Below, one piece after another: positions 26,398-33,816 of a stretch of 64,000 bases of DNA. Below the pieces are notes generated by a model, which ran no database searches, had not been told where the DNA came from, and worked only from the letters and a program-made list of their open reading frames with translations. Origin of the DNA: Chitinophagaceae bacterium DXS (GTDB lineage Bacteria; Bacteroidota; Bacteroidia; Chitinophagales; Chitinophagaceae); the NCBI GenBank assembly GCA_030345135.1, contig CP128386.1, forward strand, positions 4,470,263 to 4,534,262, read 5' to 3'. The position numbers were made by a program, and so were the translations under genes. The stretch's first letter is position 1, and each line of letters opens with the position of its first letter.

Positions 26398-27334
26398 TCA
26401 TCTCTTCAATCTTTTTTATAAGAGCATCTGCCTTTGTTACATAAGCGCAATTATAAGCATCATCTGTACCAGATTGAATACCGATAAGTTTGATCCGTTT
26501 GGACTTGGATTCATCAATTGCGAAAATTGGTGCCCCAGACATTCCTGGTATGACCTTTGGACTCAATCTTATATAAAGCGAATCTAAATTTCGAGCTTTA
26601 TAGTAAGGGTTATAAAGACCTGTATCTGCAAAATTACCCTCATATTTCTTTGACTTTACTTGGTCGTTATAGGCGGTAAGAGTGGGATAGTACCAAGCTT
26701 CTGAGACAGGAAAACCGTAGGCAAAAAACGAGAGATTCTCGGACCGTTTCCTACGCTTTTTTATTAAGAGATCTTCCCACTTCAAAAAATTTATTTTTGC
26801 GTCCAGGAATAGGTCAGATACATCGATCACGTAAACATCTGGATATTCAGGAAAGGGATTCTCAGAAGATTCCTTTTGTAATTTTTTAATGTAATAAGGC
26901 AGTTGTTGAAATCGAAGATTACCAAGTGTGTCAGAATATCTGACCAGCCAATAGTCGATATTTGTGGGAACTGTTTTTAACGTATATACATCACGCGTTG
27001 TAATAACGTGATATGCACTTACCAAAAATAATTTAGATCCTTTTTTCACGAAAAAACATGTAGCATAATTACCTGCATTCGTAAGATCGCTTGCAGATCT
27101 TGCAAATAATAGGCTGGGATTCACAGCGCTACCAACCAATAAATAGCTATACTTTTGGTAATCGTTTTCCGGTAGTTGTGCGCATAGATCTAAAGATCCT
27201 AATGTCAAGCATATCACCGAAGACAGCAAAAAGCATTTAATTGAATCAGGAATTTTACGTTCTAAATTTCGGGCTTGTGAGTATAACGGGTTTTTCTTGC
27301 AAGAGCCATGAGTACGTACAGAGTTAAAGGGCAT
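26384..27334 (-). CDS. Trypsin-like serine protease, exported (first of two)
   Basis: The start is placed at ATG 27334 (316 residues), because further upstream only a TTG at 27436 is available. A hydrophobic segment (about 33-50, KCFLLSSVICLTLGS, ending CAQ) suggests export or anchoring, although it is preceded by about 30 basic residues. The catalytic triad of the trypsin fold is visible: His109 (SAYHVI), Asp166 (YPDVYVID) and Ser266 (GMSGAP). Gene 30282-31046 is a second, only distantly similar protease. The gene runs against the lysis genes and is divergent from the methyltransferase gene, with about 106 bases between them. Probably expressed in the lysogen. Confidence 0.75.
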   Translation of the reverse strand: MPFNSVRTHGSCKKNPLYSQARNLERKIPDSIKCFLLSSVICLTLGSLDLCAQLPENDYQKYSYLLVGSAVNPSLLFARSASDLTNAGNYATCFFVKKGSKLFLVSAYHVITTRDVYTLKTVPTNIDYWLVRYSDTLGNLRFQQLPYYIKKLQKESSENPFPEYPDVYVIDVSDLFLDAKINFLKWEDLLIKKRRKRSENLSFFAYGFPVSEAWYYPTLTAYNDQVKSKKYEGNFADTGLYNPYYKARNLDSLYIRLSPKVIPGMSGAPIFAIDESKSKRIKLIGIQSGTDDAYNCAYVTKADALIKKIEEMTSEK

Positions 27335-27440
27335 AATACGAGAATTTGAAAACAAATTAGTTTTTTTTCTTTTTGCCTCAAAATTTATAAGAACGTTTAG
27401 AAAATATTTCACAGTTGGGGAAATAAGCAACTCCAATTGT

Positions 27441-28247
27441 ATGAGAAAACAATCTATATTAAGAACACCGTTGAGTTACTACGGCGGCAAACAGAAGTTA
27501 ATTAAGTACCTGGTCAAATTTACTCCAGAGCACAATCTTTACGCAGAACCATTCCTCGGTGGTGGAGCTCACTTTTTTGCAAAAGCCCCAAGCGAGATAG
27601 AGGTGATTAACGACACCAATGCCGAGTTGGTCAATTTTTATCGGGTCTGTAAAAACAGGTTTCATGATCTGCAGGCGCTTGTAAGAGTAACCTTACATTC
27701 CAGGAAGGACCATGATGACGCGTGGGTGATCTACAACAAACCACATCTTTTCGATGAGGTCCGGAGATCCTGGGCTGTTTGGGTATTATGCACGCAGAGC
27801 TTTTCAGCCATGATGGATGGTAGTTGGGGCTACGATAAAACGGACAACACCACAACTAAGAAGATCTCCAACAAGCGTGATCAGTTTATTGAAGACATAG
27901 CATTTCGACTTCAAAATGCCCAGATTGAGTGTGCAGATGCCCTTTACATTATTCGTAGCCGGGATAGCGAAAAATCATTCTTTTATTGTGATCCTCCGTA
28001 CTATAATTCTGATTGTGGTCATTACGATGGCTACAGTGAAGAAGACTTTGAACAGTTACTGAAGTGCCTATCGAAGATAAAAGGCAAATTCCTTTTAAGC
28101 AGCTATCCATCTGATATACTAAAAACGTATAGCAGCTCCTATGGATGGCATATGTTTTCCGTTGAGCAAAATGTAAGTGTAAATTCAAAAAGCGGCTATC
28201 TGAAAAGAAAGGTGGAAGTACTGACAGCAAATTTTCCGTTGAAATAA
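27441..28247 (+). CDS. Dam-like DNA adenine N6-methyltransferase
   Basis: The 268-residue enzyme transfers a methyl group from S-adenosylmethionine to adenine in DNA. It has the order of the D12 (Dam) class: SYYGGKQKLI near the N-terminus, AEPFLGGGAHFF (SAM site), VINDTNAELVNFY, and the catalytic DPPY at 184-187. No restriction partner lies beside it, so it is an orphan enzyme. GATC is the typical target of this class but specificity cannot be read here. Roles could be protection from host restriction or control of phage genes. Confidence 0.9.
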   Translation: MRKQSILRTPLSYYGGKQKLIKYLVKFTPEHNLYAEPFLGGGAHFFAKAPSEIEVINDTNAELVNFYRVCKNRFHDLQALVRVTLHSRKDHDDAWVIYNKPHLFDEVRRSWAVWVLCTQSFSAMMDGSWGYDKTDNTTTKKISNKRDQFIEDIAFRLQNAQIECADALYIIRSRDSEKSFFYCDPPYYNSDCGHYDGYSEEDFEQLLKCLSKIKGKFLLSSYPSDILKTYSSSYGWHMFSVEQNVSVNSKSGYLKRKVEVLTANFPLK

Positions 28248-28756
28248 AAATAGCCCGGACTGTTTCATGTGACGCCAATCGACACAAAACCACGTTCCCG
28301 TGTGTCCGGGCCGTATTCTTGAGGAAATAAGCCTGGTTACGGGGAACATGGTTAACAAATATGTGTCGATTGGCGGCGGCGAAGATAATGCATTTGAAAA
28401 TTATCGAGCTGACCCTGAGGAACCAGGCGATTACATAGATCAAACGCCAATTCATCACACATTTTTGCTCAGGTGGAAGTTGCCTATCCTTTCATCTCGC
28501 TGACTTTTGGTTTATAGATAGAAAGGTTTGGCTTAGCTAGACAGATCTTTATAAGACGCTCTTCATTCACAATTTTATTTTGTCTTAACTAGCGCAGAAA
28601 TATTGCAGCTTTATAATTTTCATTTAAGGAACATACCAACAGCATGTTCTCTTTTTGGTTTAAAATTATTTTAAACATGAAAGTTGGCATCAAAAATGAG
28701 AGTATAAGCTTGGCTGAAATTTTTAAATTGTAGTCAGATTGTAAGTAACCTCACAA
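28248..28756. other. Non-coding region with long imperfect palindrome
   Basis: About 500 bases between the methyltransferase and a tiny gene. Left arm GACGCCAATCGACACA (28271-28286) and right arm TGTGTCGATTGGCGGC (about 28362-28377) are inverted copies, with further matching around ACCACGTTCCC and GGGAACATGGT inside. GCCCGGAC and GTCCGGGC also pair within the left half, giving an alternative fold. The short core ACGCCAAT recurs at about 28443 and 28931. A weak hairpin with T-run lies near 28629-28660. An open frame over 28300-28503 shows no recognisable features and I do not call it a gene. Confidence 0.4.
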
Positions 28757-28909
28757 ATGGTCAAAGAATATCGAGTCTTAGGAGCCCCGAATGTCACAGA
28801 ATTGCAGCTGCAAGTCAATTCTTTAATTATACAACATGTTGGATGGGAGCCATTTGGCTCATTAATTTACGTTGGCGATTTATTTTATCAAACGGTAGTC
28901 AGGCGGTAA
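28757..28909 (+). CDS. DUF1737-like 50-residue protein
   Basis: The frame runs from ATG 28757 to TAA 28907-28909. The protein begins MVKEYRVLGAPNVTELQLQV, has GWEPFGSLIYVGDLFYQ and ends VVRR. The order of YRV, an amphipathic helix with LQxxVN, GWEPxG and FYQ is that of DUF1737, a small beta-alpha-beta family of unknown role common in Bacteroidota. It is between the methyltransferase and the sigma factor, in the same direction. Confidence 0.65.
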   Translation: MVKEYRVLGAPNVTELQLQVNSLIIQHVGWEPFGSLIYVGDLFYQTVVRR

Positions 28910-29097
28910 AAGCAGTTTGATCGGTCTATTTGACGCCAATAAATACAGATGATTAGCTAGGCTTTTCATGTGCGGCATATATCGTTTATTTTGTTGTAAA
29001 ACCTAGTAGTTCACCGTCGCTTTGATTGATAGATTTTACAGTTAAACCTCGTCTCATTTGTTCAAATGTTCTAACTTATAATCACAAAAAAAAGCTT

Positions 29098-29589
29098 ATG
29101 GAAATGTTGCAATTTTCCAACAAACTGCTGCAAAATGAAACCGCCTTAAAAAATCTAGCACTTCAACTCACAAGAAATAGTCAAGATGCTGAAGACCTAT
29201 TTCAAGAGACTTTTTGCAAAGCCTTAGAGTATCGAGAGAAGTATAGAAGTGATTCATGCCTAGGTGCTTGGCTGTACGTGATTATGAGAAACATTTTCAT
29301 TAACATGTACCGCCGCAAAAAGCGATCTTTAAAATTATTTAGAACAGTTGCCGACAGTACTCCGGCGATGAACTCAATTGAACTTAGTTATAGGTTAGAT
29401 ACTTGTGATCGGCCAATCAAATCGCAAATTGCCCAATTGCCAAACCACTACCAAACGCCACTGGTTTTGTACTTAGAGGGGTACAAATATTTAGAGATTT
29501 CAGAGCTATTAGCAGAACCGTTAGGCACAATTAAGGGTCGCATATTTTTTGCAAGGAAGATTTTGAAAAGTATAATCGAAAGAAGCTAG
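29098..29589 (+). CDS. ECF-type RNA polymerase sigma factor
   Basis: The start is taken at ATG 29098 (163 residues), since the longer frame begins at TTG 29026. Region 2 is seen at about 20-70 (LTRNSQDAEDLFQETFCKAL, then GAWLYVIMRNIFINMYRR). Region 4 is seen at about 110-160 (IAQLPNHYQTPLVLYL, YKYLEISELLAEPLGTIKGRIFFARK). It binds core RNA polymerase and directs it to a specific promoter set. No anti-sigma factor neighbours it. It may control phage lysogenic genes or host surface genes. A terminator follows. Confidence 0.88.
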   Translation: MEMLQFSNKLLQNETALKNLALQLTRNSQDAEDLFQETFCKALEYREKYRSDSCLGAWLYVIMRNIFINMYRRKKRSLKLFRTVADSTPAMNSIELSYRLDTCDRPIKSQIAQLPNHYQTPLVLYLEGYKYLEISELLAEPLGTIKGRIFFARKILKSIIERS

Positions 29590-29632
29590 GGACATTTTAT
29601 TTAAAGAATAATAGGTTCCCCAGTGTCAATCT

Positions 29633-29656
29633 GCCCACTTAAGAAGTGGGCTTTTT
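29633..29656 (+). terminator. Rho-independent terminator of the sigma factor gene
   Basis: GCCCACTT (29633-29640) and AAGTGGGC (29644-29651) form a perfect 8-bp stem with a 3-base loop followed by TTTTT. It lies 44 bases after the sigma gene. Confidence 0.9.
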
Positions 29657-29852
29657 AGTACCAATTTTCCAGACTAAGAATAATATTAAAACTTATCTCA
29701 AGATCGTACATTCGCGTAGTTTTTTAAGGGTTTAGGGTTGAAAAAGGGGCGTTGGTTTTCCTCCGCCTCTATTTTTTTGCGTAATATTCATTGGCGCGCA
29801 TTTTGCAATAAGTGATACGCTTGAAAATATTTAAAGGCAAGCAAAGGGGAAT

Positions 29853-29879
29853 GCCTCATCAGTCTTGGTGAGGCTTTTT
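29853..29879 (+). terminator. Orphan rho-independent terminator
   Basis: GCCTCATC and GGTGAGGC pair (one G-T) around AGTCTT, then TTTTT. No coding gene lies upstream within 260 bases, so it may end a small RNA. Confidence 0.75.
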
Positions 29880-29984
29880 GTTCAAATTAATGAACCTCTT
29901 GGCTTGCTAACTGTTAATAATAGTGGAATCGAAATATTTCCTTAACAAAGAATTGGAAAAGCCTGCCTCTTTTTTAGTTGCATA

Positions 29985-30013
29985 GACAAAAAAGCCCGCA
30001 CTTTCATGCGGGC
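29985..30013 (-). terminator. Rho-independent terminator of the leftward lysogeny operon
   Basis: On the minus strand GCCCGCA and TGCGGGC pair around a 6-base loop and are followed by a T-run (AAAAAA on the plus strand at 29988-29993). It lies about 40 bases after the stop of the 64-residue gene. Confidence 0.9.
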
Positions 30014-30053
30014 AGATGTAAATAGGTATTAAAAGTCAACCAAAAAGTTATTT

Positions 30054-30248
30054 TTATCTGATAGAAATCTTTTGTTCGATTTTTGCGATTGAGTTTCGTA
30101 TGTCCACGATCATGTGCATTGTATTTGTTGAATTCTTGGCGATGATATATTGACAATATGTTTGCAAATCATCGTTCCAATTTTTCCCAGTTTCTTTTTT
30201 GAACTCAGTTTTCAAGTTCTCGAAAGCGTTCGTGTAGGTTAAACTCAT
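30054..30248 (-). CDS. Small helical protein, unknown
   Basis: The 64-residue protein begins MSLTYTNAFENLKTEF and ends AKIEQKISIR. It looks wholly helical, with a coiled-coil-like C-terminus. It is last in the leftward cluster, before a strong terminator. No family is known to me. Confidence 0.5.
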   Translation of the reverse strand: MSLTYTNAFENLKTEFKKETGKNWNDDLQTYCQYIIAKNSTNTMHMIVDIRNSIAKIEQKISIR

Positions 30249-30281
30249 TGGTTTGTAATTTTGAATTTTAAATAATGAGAT

Positions 30282-31046
30282 TTATAAATTTAGCCCTTTG
30301 ATAGCAAGTACTTGTTTTATGTCAGTAGCATACATAAGACCACTATTTTCGTAAGTTGTATCTTTTTTTCCATTGTTGCGCTCGATTACATTCATTTGGT
30401 TGATATATCCACCGACAATACCAATAATCTCCCATTTATTTCTATAGTAGTTGTAATAAATCACTGGGCCGCCAGAATAGCCATACGTGTTATTTGCGCT
30501 GATGAATAGCAGATCATTACCGTTGGCGCTATTAAAGCCCGAGAATATCCCCTTATTCACCAAAGGAAGTGGATGAGCAAAAATTTTATTCGTGGCTATA
30601 GTTTGAAAATTTAGCGGATATCCGAGAAACGCCATATCCTGACCTAACACAGTTCTGCTTTCCCAAATTTGATGTGGCCGCTGGGGGAGTTTTTGGTAAA
30701 GCTTAATTACGGCAATGTCAGTAAGCGTATCCTTATAAAAAACATGGCCATGGGCTGTTTTCCAAGAATCTTCGTGATACATAGTAATGGTACAAGTATC
30801 CCCATTCTTAAGCTTGCGTATCCGGTCTTTAAACAAATGAAGTGCTGTAATAATGTGTATGACTGAATCTTTTCCTACATGGAGAACTCCAGAAACTGTT
30901 GACCCATCTATTCTTAACTGGACGGTTCTCTCGAAAAACATATTCGGAATTCCTTTGTCTGCGGCTATTGCCGGCAATGACTCATCGCTTTGAGAATAAA
31001 CTGAGAAGGCTTTAAAAAGGCATAGAATTACAAGGAAGTGTTTCAT
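30282..31046 (-). CDS. Exported trypsin-like serine protease (second of two)
   Basis: The 254-residue protein has a clear signal peptide (MKHFLVILCLFKAFSVYSQS). The mature part carries the trypsin-fold triad His70 (TALHLF), Asp110 (TLTDIAVIKL) and Ser191 (GYSGGPV), so it should be an active periplasmic or surface protease. The gene follows the HTH gene by 7 bases in the leftward operon. A lysogen-made exported protease could cut receptors or incoming phage proteins, or assist the host. The substrate is unknown. It is unlike the protease at 26384 except in fold. Confidence 0.82.
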   Translation of the reverse strand: MKHFLVILCLFKAFSVYSQSDESLPAIAADKGIPNMFFERTVQLRIDGSTVSGVLHVGKDSVIHIITALHLFKDRIRKLKNGDTCTITMYHEDSWKTAHGHVFYKDTLTDIAVIKLYQKLPQRPHQIWESRTVLGQDMAFLGYPLNFQTIATNKIFAHPLPLVNKGIFSGFNSANGNDLLFISANNTYGYSGGPVIYYNYYRNKWEIIGIVGGYINQMNVIERNNGKKDTTYENSGLMYATDIKQVLAIKGLNL

Positions 31047-31053
31047 ATGGTTG

Positions 31054-31347
31054 TTATTTGTTTTTTTCTTTTTCTAATACTCTCACTGCCTCCTTGAGCA
31101 TATCCATTCCAGACTGCTTTGTTTTATGATCAAAAAACCAATCCATGCTTCTATTCATGAGTTTGGCTGCTGCAAATATTTGTTCTATTGTAAATCCCCT
31201 GGTGCCAAGGCGAATGTTACGGATGTTTGATTGCTGGATCCCGATCTTTTCGCACCATTCTGCCTGGGAGGCCACCACCTTTTCAGCTAAGGCAATATCC
31301 ATTAGATCAAACATGCGCTGGTTCCATATGGTGAGTTTTGGCTTCAC
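31054..31347 (-). CDS. Small HTH (XRE-like) regulator
   Basis: The start is GTG at 31347-31345, directly after the upstream stop; an internal ATG is the alternative. The 97-residue protein has a helix-turn-helix pattern at about 24-65 (SQAEWCEKIGIQQSNIRNIR, then FTIEQIFAAAKLM), as in small XRE-type regulators of Bacteroidota. It has a Lys/Glu-rich C-terminus. It probably binds DNA to control this operon or the early genes. Confidence 0.62.
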   Translation of the reverse strand: MKPKLTIWNQRMFDLMDIALAEKVVASQAEWCEKIGIQQSNIRNIRLGTRGFTIEQIFAAAKLMNRSMDWFFDHKTKQSGMDMLKEAVRVLEKEKNK

Positions 31348-31707
31348 TTAGTTACTTTGTATTGTTTGCATTGAATGAAATCCAAAGAAGCCGCCGGCGT
31401 CTAAGAAATCATTTGTTTCTTTTGATTTCATAAACTCTGTACAATATTCAACATGGTCAGCTATGTCGCAGAAGAATACGCCCTGAACAATGCGGGGTTT
31501 AAAGGCAAGCAGAAAACCAAAATATTGATCGGCCTGGTCTTCTGTAATATCTGGGATTAGCTCGATGATTGTCTGCATGCTTACTAATTCATCAGTATCA
31601 TTAACATGATGCAAAAGGTTGTCCAAGTGAGCAGCATCTTCAATTGTCAGCCTCAGGTCCATGAGCTGATTTAAGTTGAAATAGTATCTAAGTTTGTCTT
31701 CAAGCAT
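31348..31707 (-). CDS. Unknown acidic helical protein
   Basis: The 119-residue protein is acidic and helical (LTIEDAAHLDNLLHHVN, ITEDQADQYFGFLLAF), with two Cys. It abuts the HTH gene (its stop touches that gene's GTG) and follows a small gene by 3 bases. Tight packing says it works within this operon, but no role is visible. Confidence 0.5.
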   Translation of the reverse strand: MLEDKLRYYFNLNQLMDLRLTIEDAAHLDNLLHHVNDTDELVSMQTIIELIPDITEDQADQYFGFLLAFKPRIVQGVFFCDIADHVEYCTEFMKSKETNDFLDAGGFFGFHSMQTIQSN

Positions 31708-31710
31708 AGT

Positions 31711-31944
31711 TTAAAGTCTTTCCAGTATTTGCCACTTTAAGTAAAATAAATCATTTTTCACGGACTCTAAAGATGTGGTTTTGCCGCCGTTATCTCTTTC
31801 TTTAGCAATTGAAATATCTATTTCCTCAATTGCACCTTCAATATCTTTTAAGTGTTCTTCTAGTGAAATGTTTTGCATCACGTCCATAAATACACGTTTA
31901 TAAGCGCTGCGCACATTTTCTGCTTGCTGTTCGTCGGGATTCAT
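31711..31944 (-). CDS. Small acidic coiled-coil protein
   Basis: The ATG at 31944 (MNPDEQQAENVRSAYKRVF) is chosen, giving 77 residues. A longer frame would overlap the upstream gene by 80 bases and begin with a hydrophobic sequence that is that gene's shadow. The protein is helical (LEEHLKDIEGAIEEIDISIAKE). Function is unknown. Confidence 0.5.
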   Translation of the reverse strand: MNPDEQQAENVRSAYKRVFMDVMQNISLEEHLKDIEGAIEEIDISIAKERDNGGKTTSLESVKNDLFYLKWQILERL

Positions 31945-31946
31945 AA

Positions 31947-32393
31947 TTAGTGCCTTTTTGCGGTAATACAGAAGTATGTAAGCCCAGCCAGGAAAACAAA
32001 TAAAACACTGTATAAAACCCTTCTCCAAAACAGCTCGGATTGTTGATCGGCAGCGGTTGCTTGTACTACTGCTTTATTGCCTGTAAGTACATTTCCCAAA
32101 TTGCTTAAGAAAAACTCTTGAAGGTCGCTAATTATGCCTATAGCCAAATTGCTTCCAACTGTATTATAAACTTCAAATACACAATTCGTTGAGTCTTCGC
32201 TGGCCTTGTGTAGGGTTATATTGATTAACGCGGTATTTAATCCCTTGACAACCGAAATTCTGTAAGTATTAAACAGGGCATTATGGTCTAAAATCCTGAA
32301 ACCAGGTATAGCACATGTTTCTTTTATTGCCTGATTAATTTTGTCGATGTTGAATTGCAAAAGCAGTTCTCTTTTAGGAGCTTGAGTAATCAT
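31947..32393 (-). CDS. Tail-anchored membrane protein, unknown
   Basis: The 148-residue protein has a soluble N-terminal domain of about 110 residues and one membrane helix at about 127-143 (VLYSVLFVFLAGLTYF) ending in CITAKRH. It is thus C-tail anchored with most of it facing the cytoplasm. It stands in the leftward operon between the lipoprotein and small soluble genes. No family is recognised. Confidence 0.5.
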   Translation of the reverse strand: MITQAPKRELLLQFNIDKINQAIKETCAIPGFRILDHNALFNTYRISVVKGLNTALINITLHKASEDSTNCVFEVYNTVGSNLAIGIISDLQEFFLSNLGNVLTGNKAVVQATAADQQSELFWRRVLYSVLFVFLAGLTYFCITAKRH

Positions 32394-32444
32394 ATGGTAA
32401 TTGTTATATGTTTTTAAAGGTTCAAAAGTTTCTTTTTCTTGGCG

Positions 32445-32969
32445 TCAGATCACCTGCTCTGCAACTTGCTTTTCAAATACCTTGGTGCTTATAGCTCGAC
32501 TTCTATTTGTTTTAGATAAATTAACGCTTGTGTTGCCAACTGCATAAAAGCTTGAGATATTTGAAACGTTAATCAGATTTATATTTACCGTTGTGGTGCT
32601 ATCCTGGTTTCTCTTCACAAAAATGTTCCACTCAATGTTGCCTTCTTTAGCATACAAGTATTTTCCGCTTGCAGGATCATAAATCTTTTGTATTACAGCC
32701 CATGCTTTTGGGTTAAGTAAATTACCGTTTTTATCCTCGGTTGTTACAGGAGCGGCTGTATTTTCGGCAACAATTAATCCACTGCTTTTGTCTATTATTT
32801 TTATACCAATACCTTGCTTTGCAAACATTTCAATTACTCTTCCCCAAACTGTTTCAAAGTCAGATTTGGAAACGACTTCAAAAGGCTTTGTGTCGTAAGT
32901 GTTTTTTAATGGTACGGCTTTAGGAGAGCATGCAGAAAGTAATAAGATAAGAGCAAGTATTCTTTTCAT
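32445..32969 (-). CDS. Lipoprotein, lysogeny operon
   Basis: The 174-residue protein has a lipoprotein signal (MKRILALILLLSAC, lipobox LSAC with Cys14). The mature part is beta-rich (IKIIDKSSGLIVAEN, TTTVNINLINVS), recalling small periplasmic lipoproteins of host type. A surface lipoprotein made by a lysogen could block a phage receptor. This is inference only. It is about 50 bases from both neighbours' ends in the leftward cluster. Confidence 0.65.
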   Translation of the reverse strand: MKRILALILLLSACSPKAVPLKNTYDTKPFEVVSKSDFETVWGRVIEMFAKQGIGIKIIDKSSGLIVAENTAAPVTTEDKNGNLLNPKAWAVIQKIYDPASGKYLYAKEGNIEWNIFVKRNQDSTTTVNINLINVSNISSFYAVGNTSVNLSKTNRSRAISTKVFEKQVAEQVI

Positions 32970-33018
32970 TTATAAAAGTGTTTTATGGTTGATAATTCAG
33001 TCAATTTATTGTATAGGG

Positions 33019-33744
33019 TTATACAGTTACTTCAAATTTTTTCGGGGGCGCCATTTCCCAATCCATTTTGCGTTTCACCTGCCACAACTCCTTTACGTCT
33101 CCAATATGTAAAACAAACTGAGGGTAGAACTCTTCATTGTCGCTGATGACCGCAAATTCTGTCGCGCTTTTTTTAAACAACCTCTTAAGCATAATGCGAT
33201 CTTCGGTGACTACAACATACACATAAAAGTTAGCAATGTGATCATAAGACTCATGTTCAACAAATTCACAAAATACATGATAACCTTGTTTTAGTGTAGG
33301 TTCCATACTGTCTCCATCGACTTCAAAAATGCGATAACGCTCCCCTCGATAAGGCATGCCAGGGATATAGATTTTCTGTAGGGACTTCACGAATACTGGA
33401 TTAAGATAGTGCTTTGAGTAGCCTGCCTGAGCACTTATGGGTACGAAAATAATGCCCTCTTGTTCAGGGTCCGTTTCAATCTTCGGTTTACGGATGGATT
33501 TTTCTTCAGCCGTCAAATTTCTGCCTATAATCGTTTCAAAGCTCGTTCCTGTAATTTCTGATATTTTCGTCAAAGTATCAAAGTCAGGGACGATTCGACG
33601 TTCATATTCGGCATAGGTTGATCTTTTAATTCCAAGTTTTACAGCAATTTCTTCCTGCGTTAAGCCAGCTAACTGTCTAGCAATCTTGATATTAATTAAT
33701 ATTTGCAACTCTGTTTCAGAAATATTTTCTGATTTTTTCATCAT
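33019..33744 (-). CDS. CI-type phage repressor (XRE HTH + S24 peptidase)
   Basis: The 241-residue protein maintains lysogeny. Residues 15-70 form an XRE helix-turn-helix (ARQLAGLTQEEIAVKLGIKR, then STYAEYERR). The rest is an S24 self-cleaving domain: Ser146 in GDSMEPT and Lys187 in DRIMLKRL are the catalytic pair. The cleavage site is probably near AQAGYS (about 106). RecA filaments would trigger self-cleavage and induction. The start is ATG 33744, with a second ATG at 33741. It faces the early gene across an operator-promoter region. Confidence 0.92.
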   Translation of the reverse strand: MMKKSENISETELQILINIKIARQLAGLTQEEIAVKLGIKRSTYAEYERRIVPDFDTLTKISEITGTSFETIIGRNLTAEEKSIRKPKIETDPEQEGIIFVPISAQAGYSKHYLNPVFVKSLQKIYIPGMPYRGERYRIFEVDGDSMEPTLKQGYHVFCEFVEHESYDHIANFYVYVVVTEDRIMLKRLFKKSATEFAVISDNEEFYPQFVLHIGDVKELWQVKRKMDWEMAPPKKFEVTV

Positions 33745-33757
33745 TTAATTCGATTAT

Positions 33758-33772
33758 GACGAAAATTTCGTC
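33758..33772. promoter_or_regulatory. Palindromic repressor operator
   Basis: GACGAAA-A-TTTCGTC is a perfect 7+7 inverted repeat in the divergent region between repressor and early gene. It lies just upstream of the -7 element of the early promoter, so bound repressor would block it. A second small repeat TAGC-5-GCTA occurs at 33785-33797. Confidence 0.7.
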
Positions 33773-33773
33773 T

Positions 33774-33781
33774 TAAATTTG
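33774..33781 (+). promoter_or_regulatory. Early promoter -7 element TAAATTTG
   Basis: The octamer matches the Bacteroidota consensus TAnnTTTG and is 36 bases before the ATG of the first early gene. The operator starts 16 bases upstream, between the expected -33 and -7 boxes. No clear -33 TTTG is seen, which would fit a promoter needing an activator or a weak one. Confidence 0.6.
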
Positions 33782-33816
33782 TTCTAGCAAAACGCTAAAG
33801 CAAAATAATAAAAATT

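Larger units (their letters stand above)
29590..30053. other. Non-coding interval with three terminators and a candidate transcript
   Basis: No gene is supported here. After the sigma gene terminator, TACATTCG (29707-29714) resembles a Bacteroidota -7 element. A G/C hairpin (GGGGCG with CGCCTC, about 29745-29768) and a terminator at 29853-29879 follow. Together these could mark a small RNA of about 160 bases. A leftward terminator at 29985-30013 closes the minus-strand genes. Confidence 0.3.

Noticed and set aside
27334..27436. Longer start (TTG 27436) for the first protease
   Set aside because: It would put 34 extra basic residues ahead of the export segment and use a rare start almost touching the divergent gene.
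27441..28247. Restriction-modification system
   Set aside because: No endonuclease gene lies next to the methyltransferase; it looks like an orphan enzyme.
28300..28503. Open frame of 67 codons downstream of the methyltransferase gene
   Set aside because: It starts with GTG inside a palindrome, has no recognisable family, and its first third is part of the inverted repeat.
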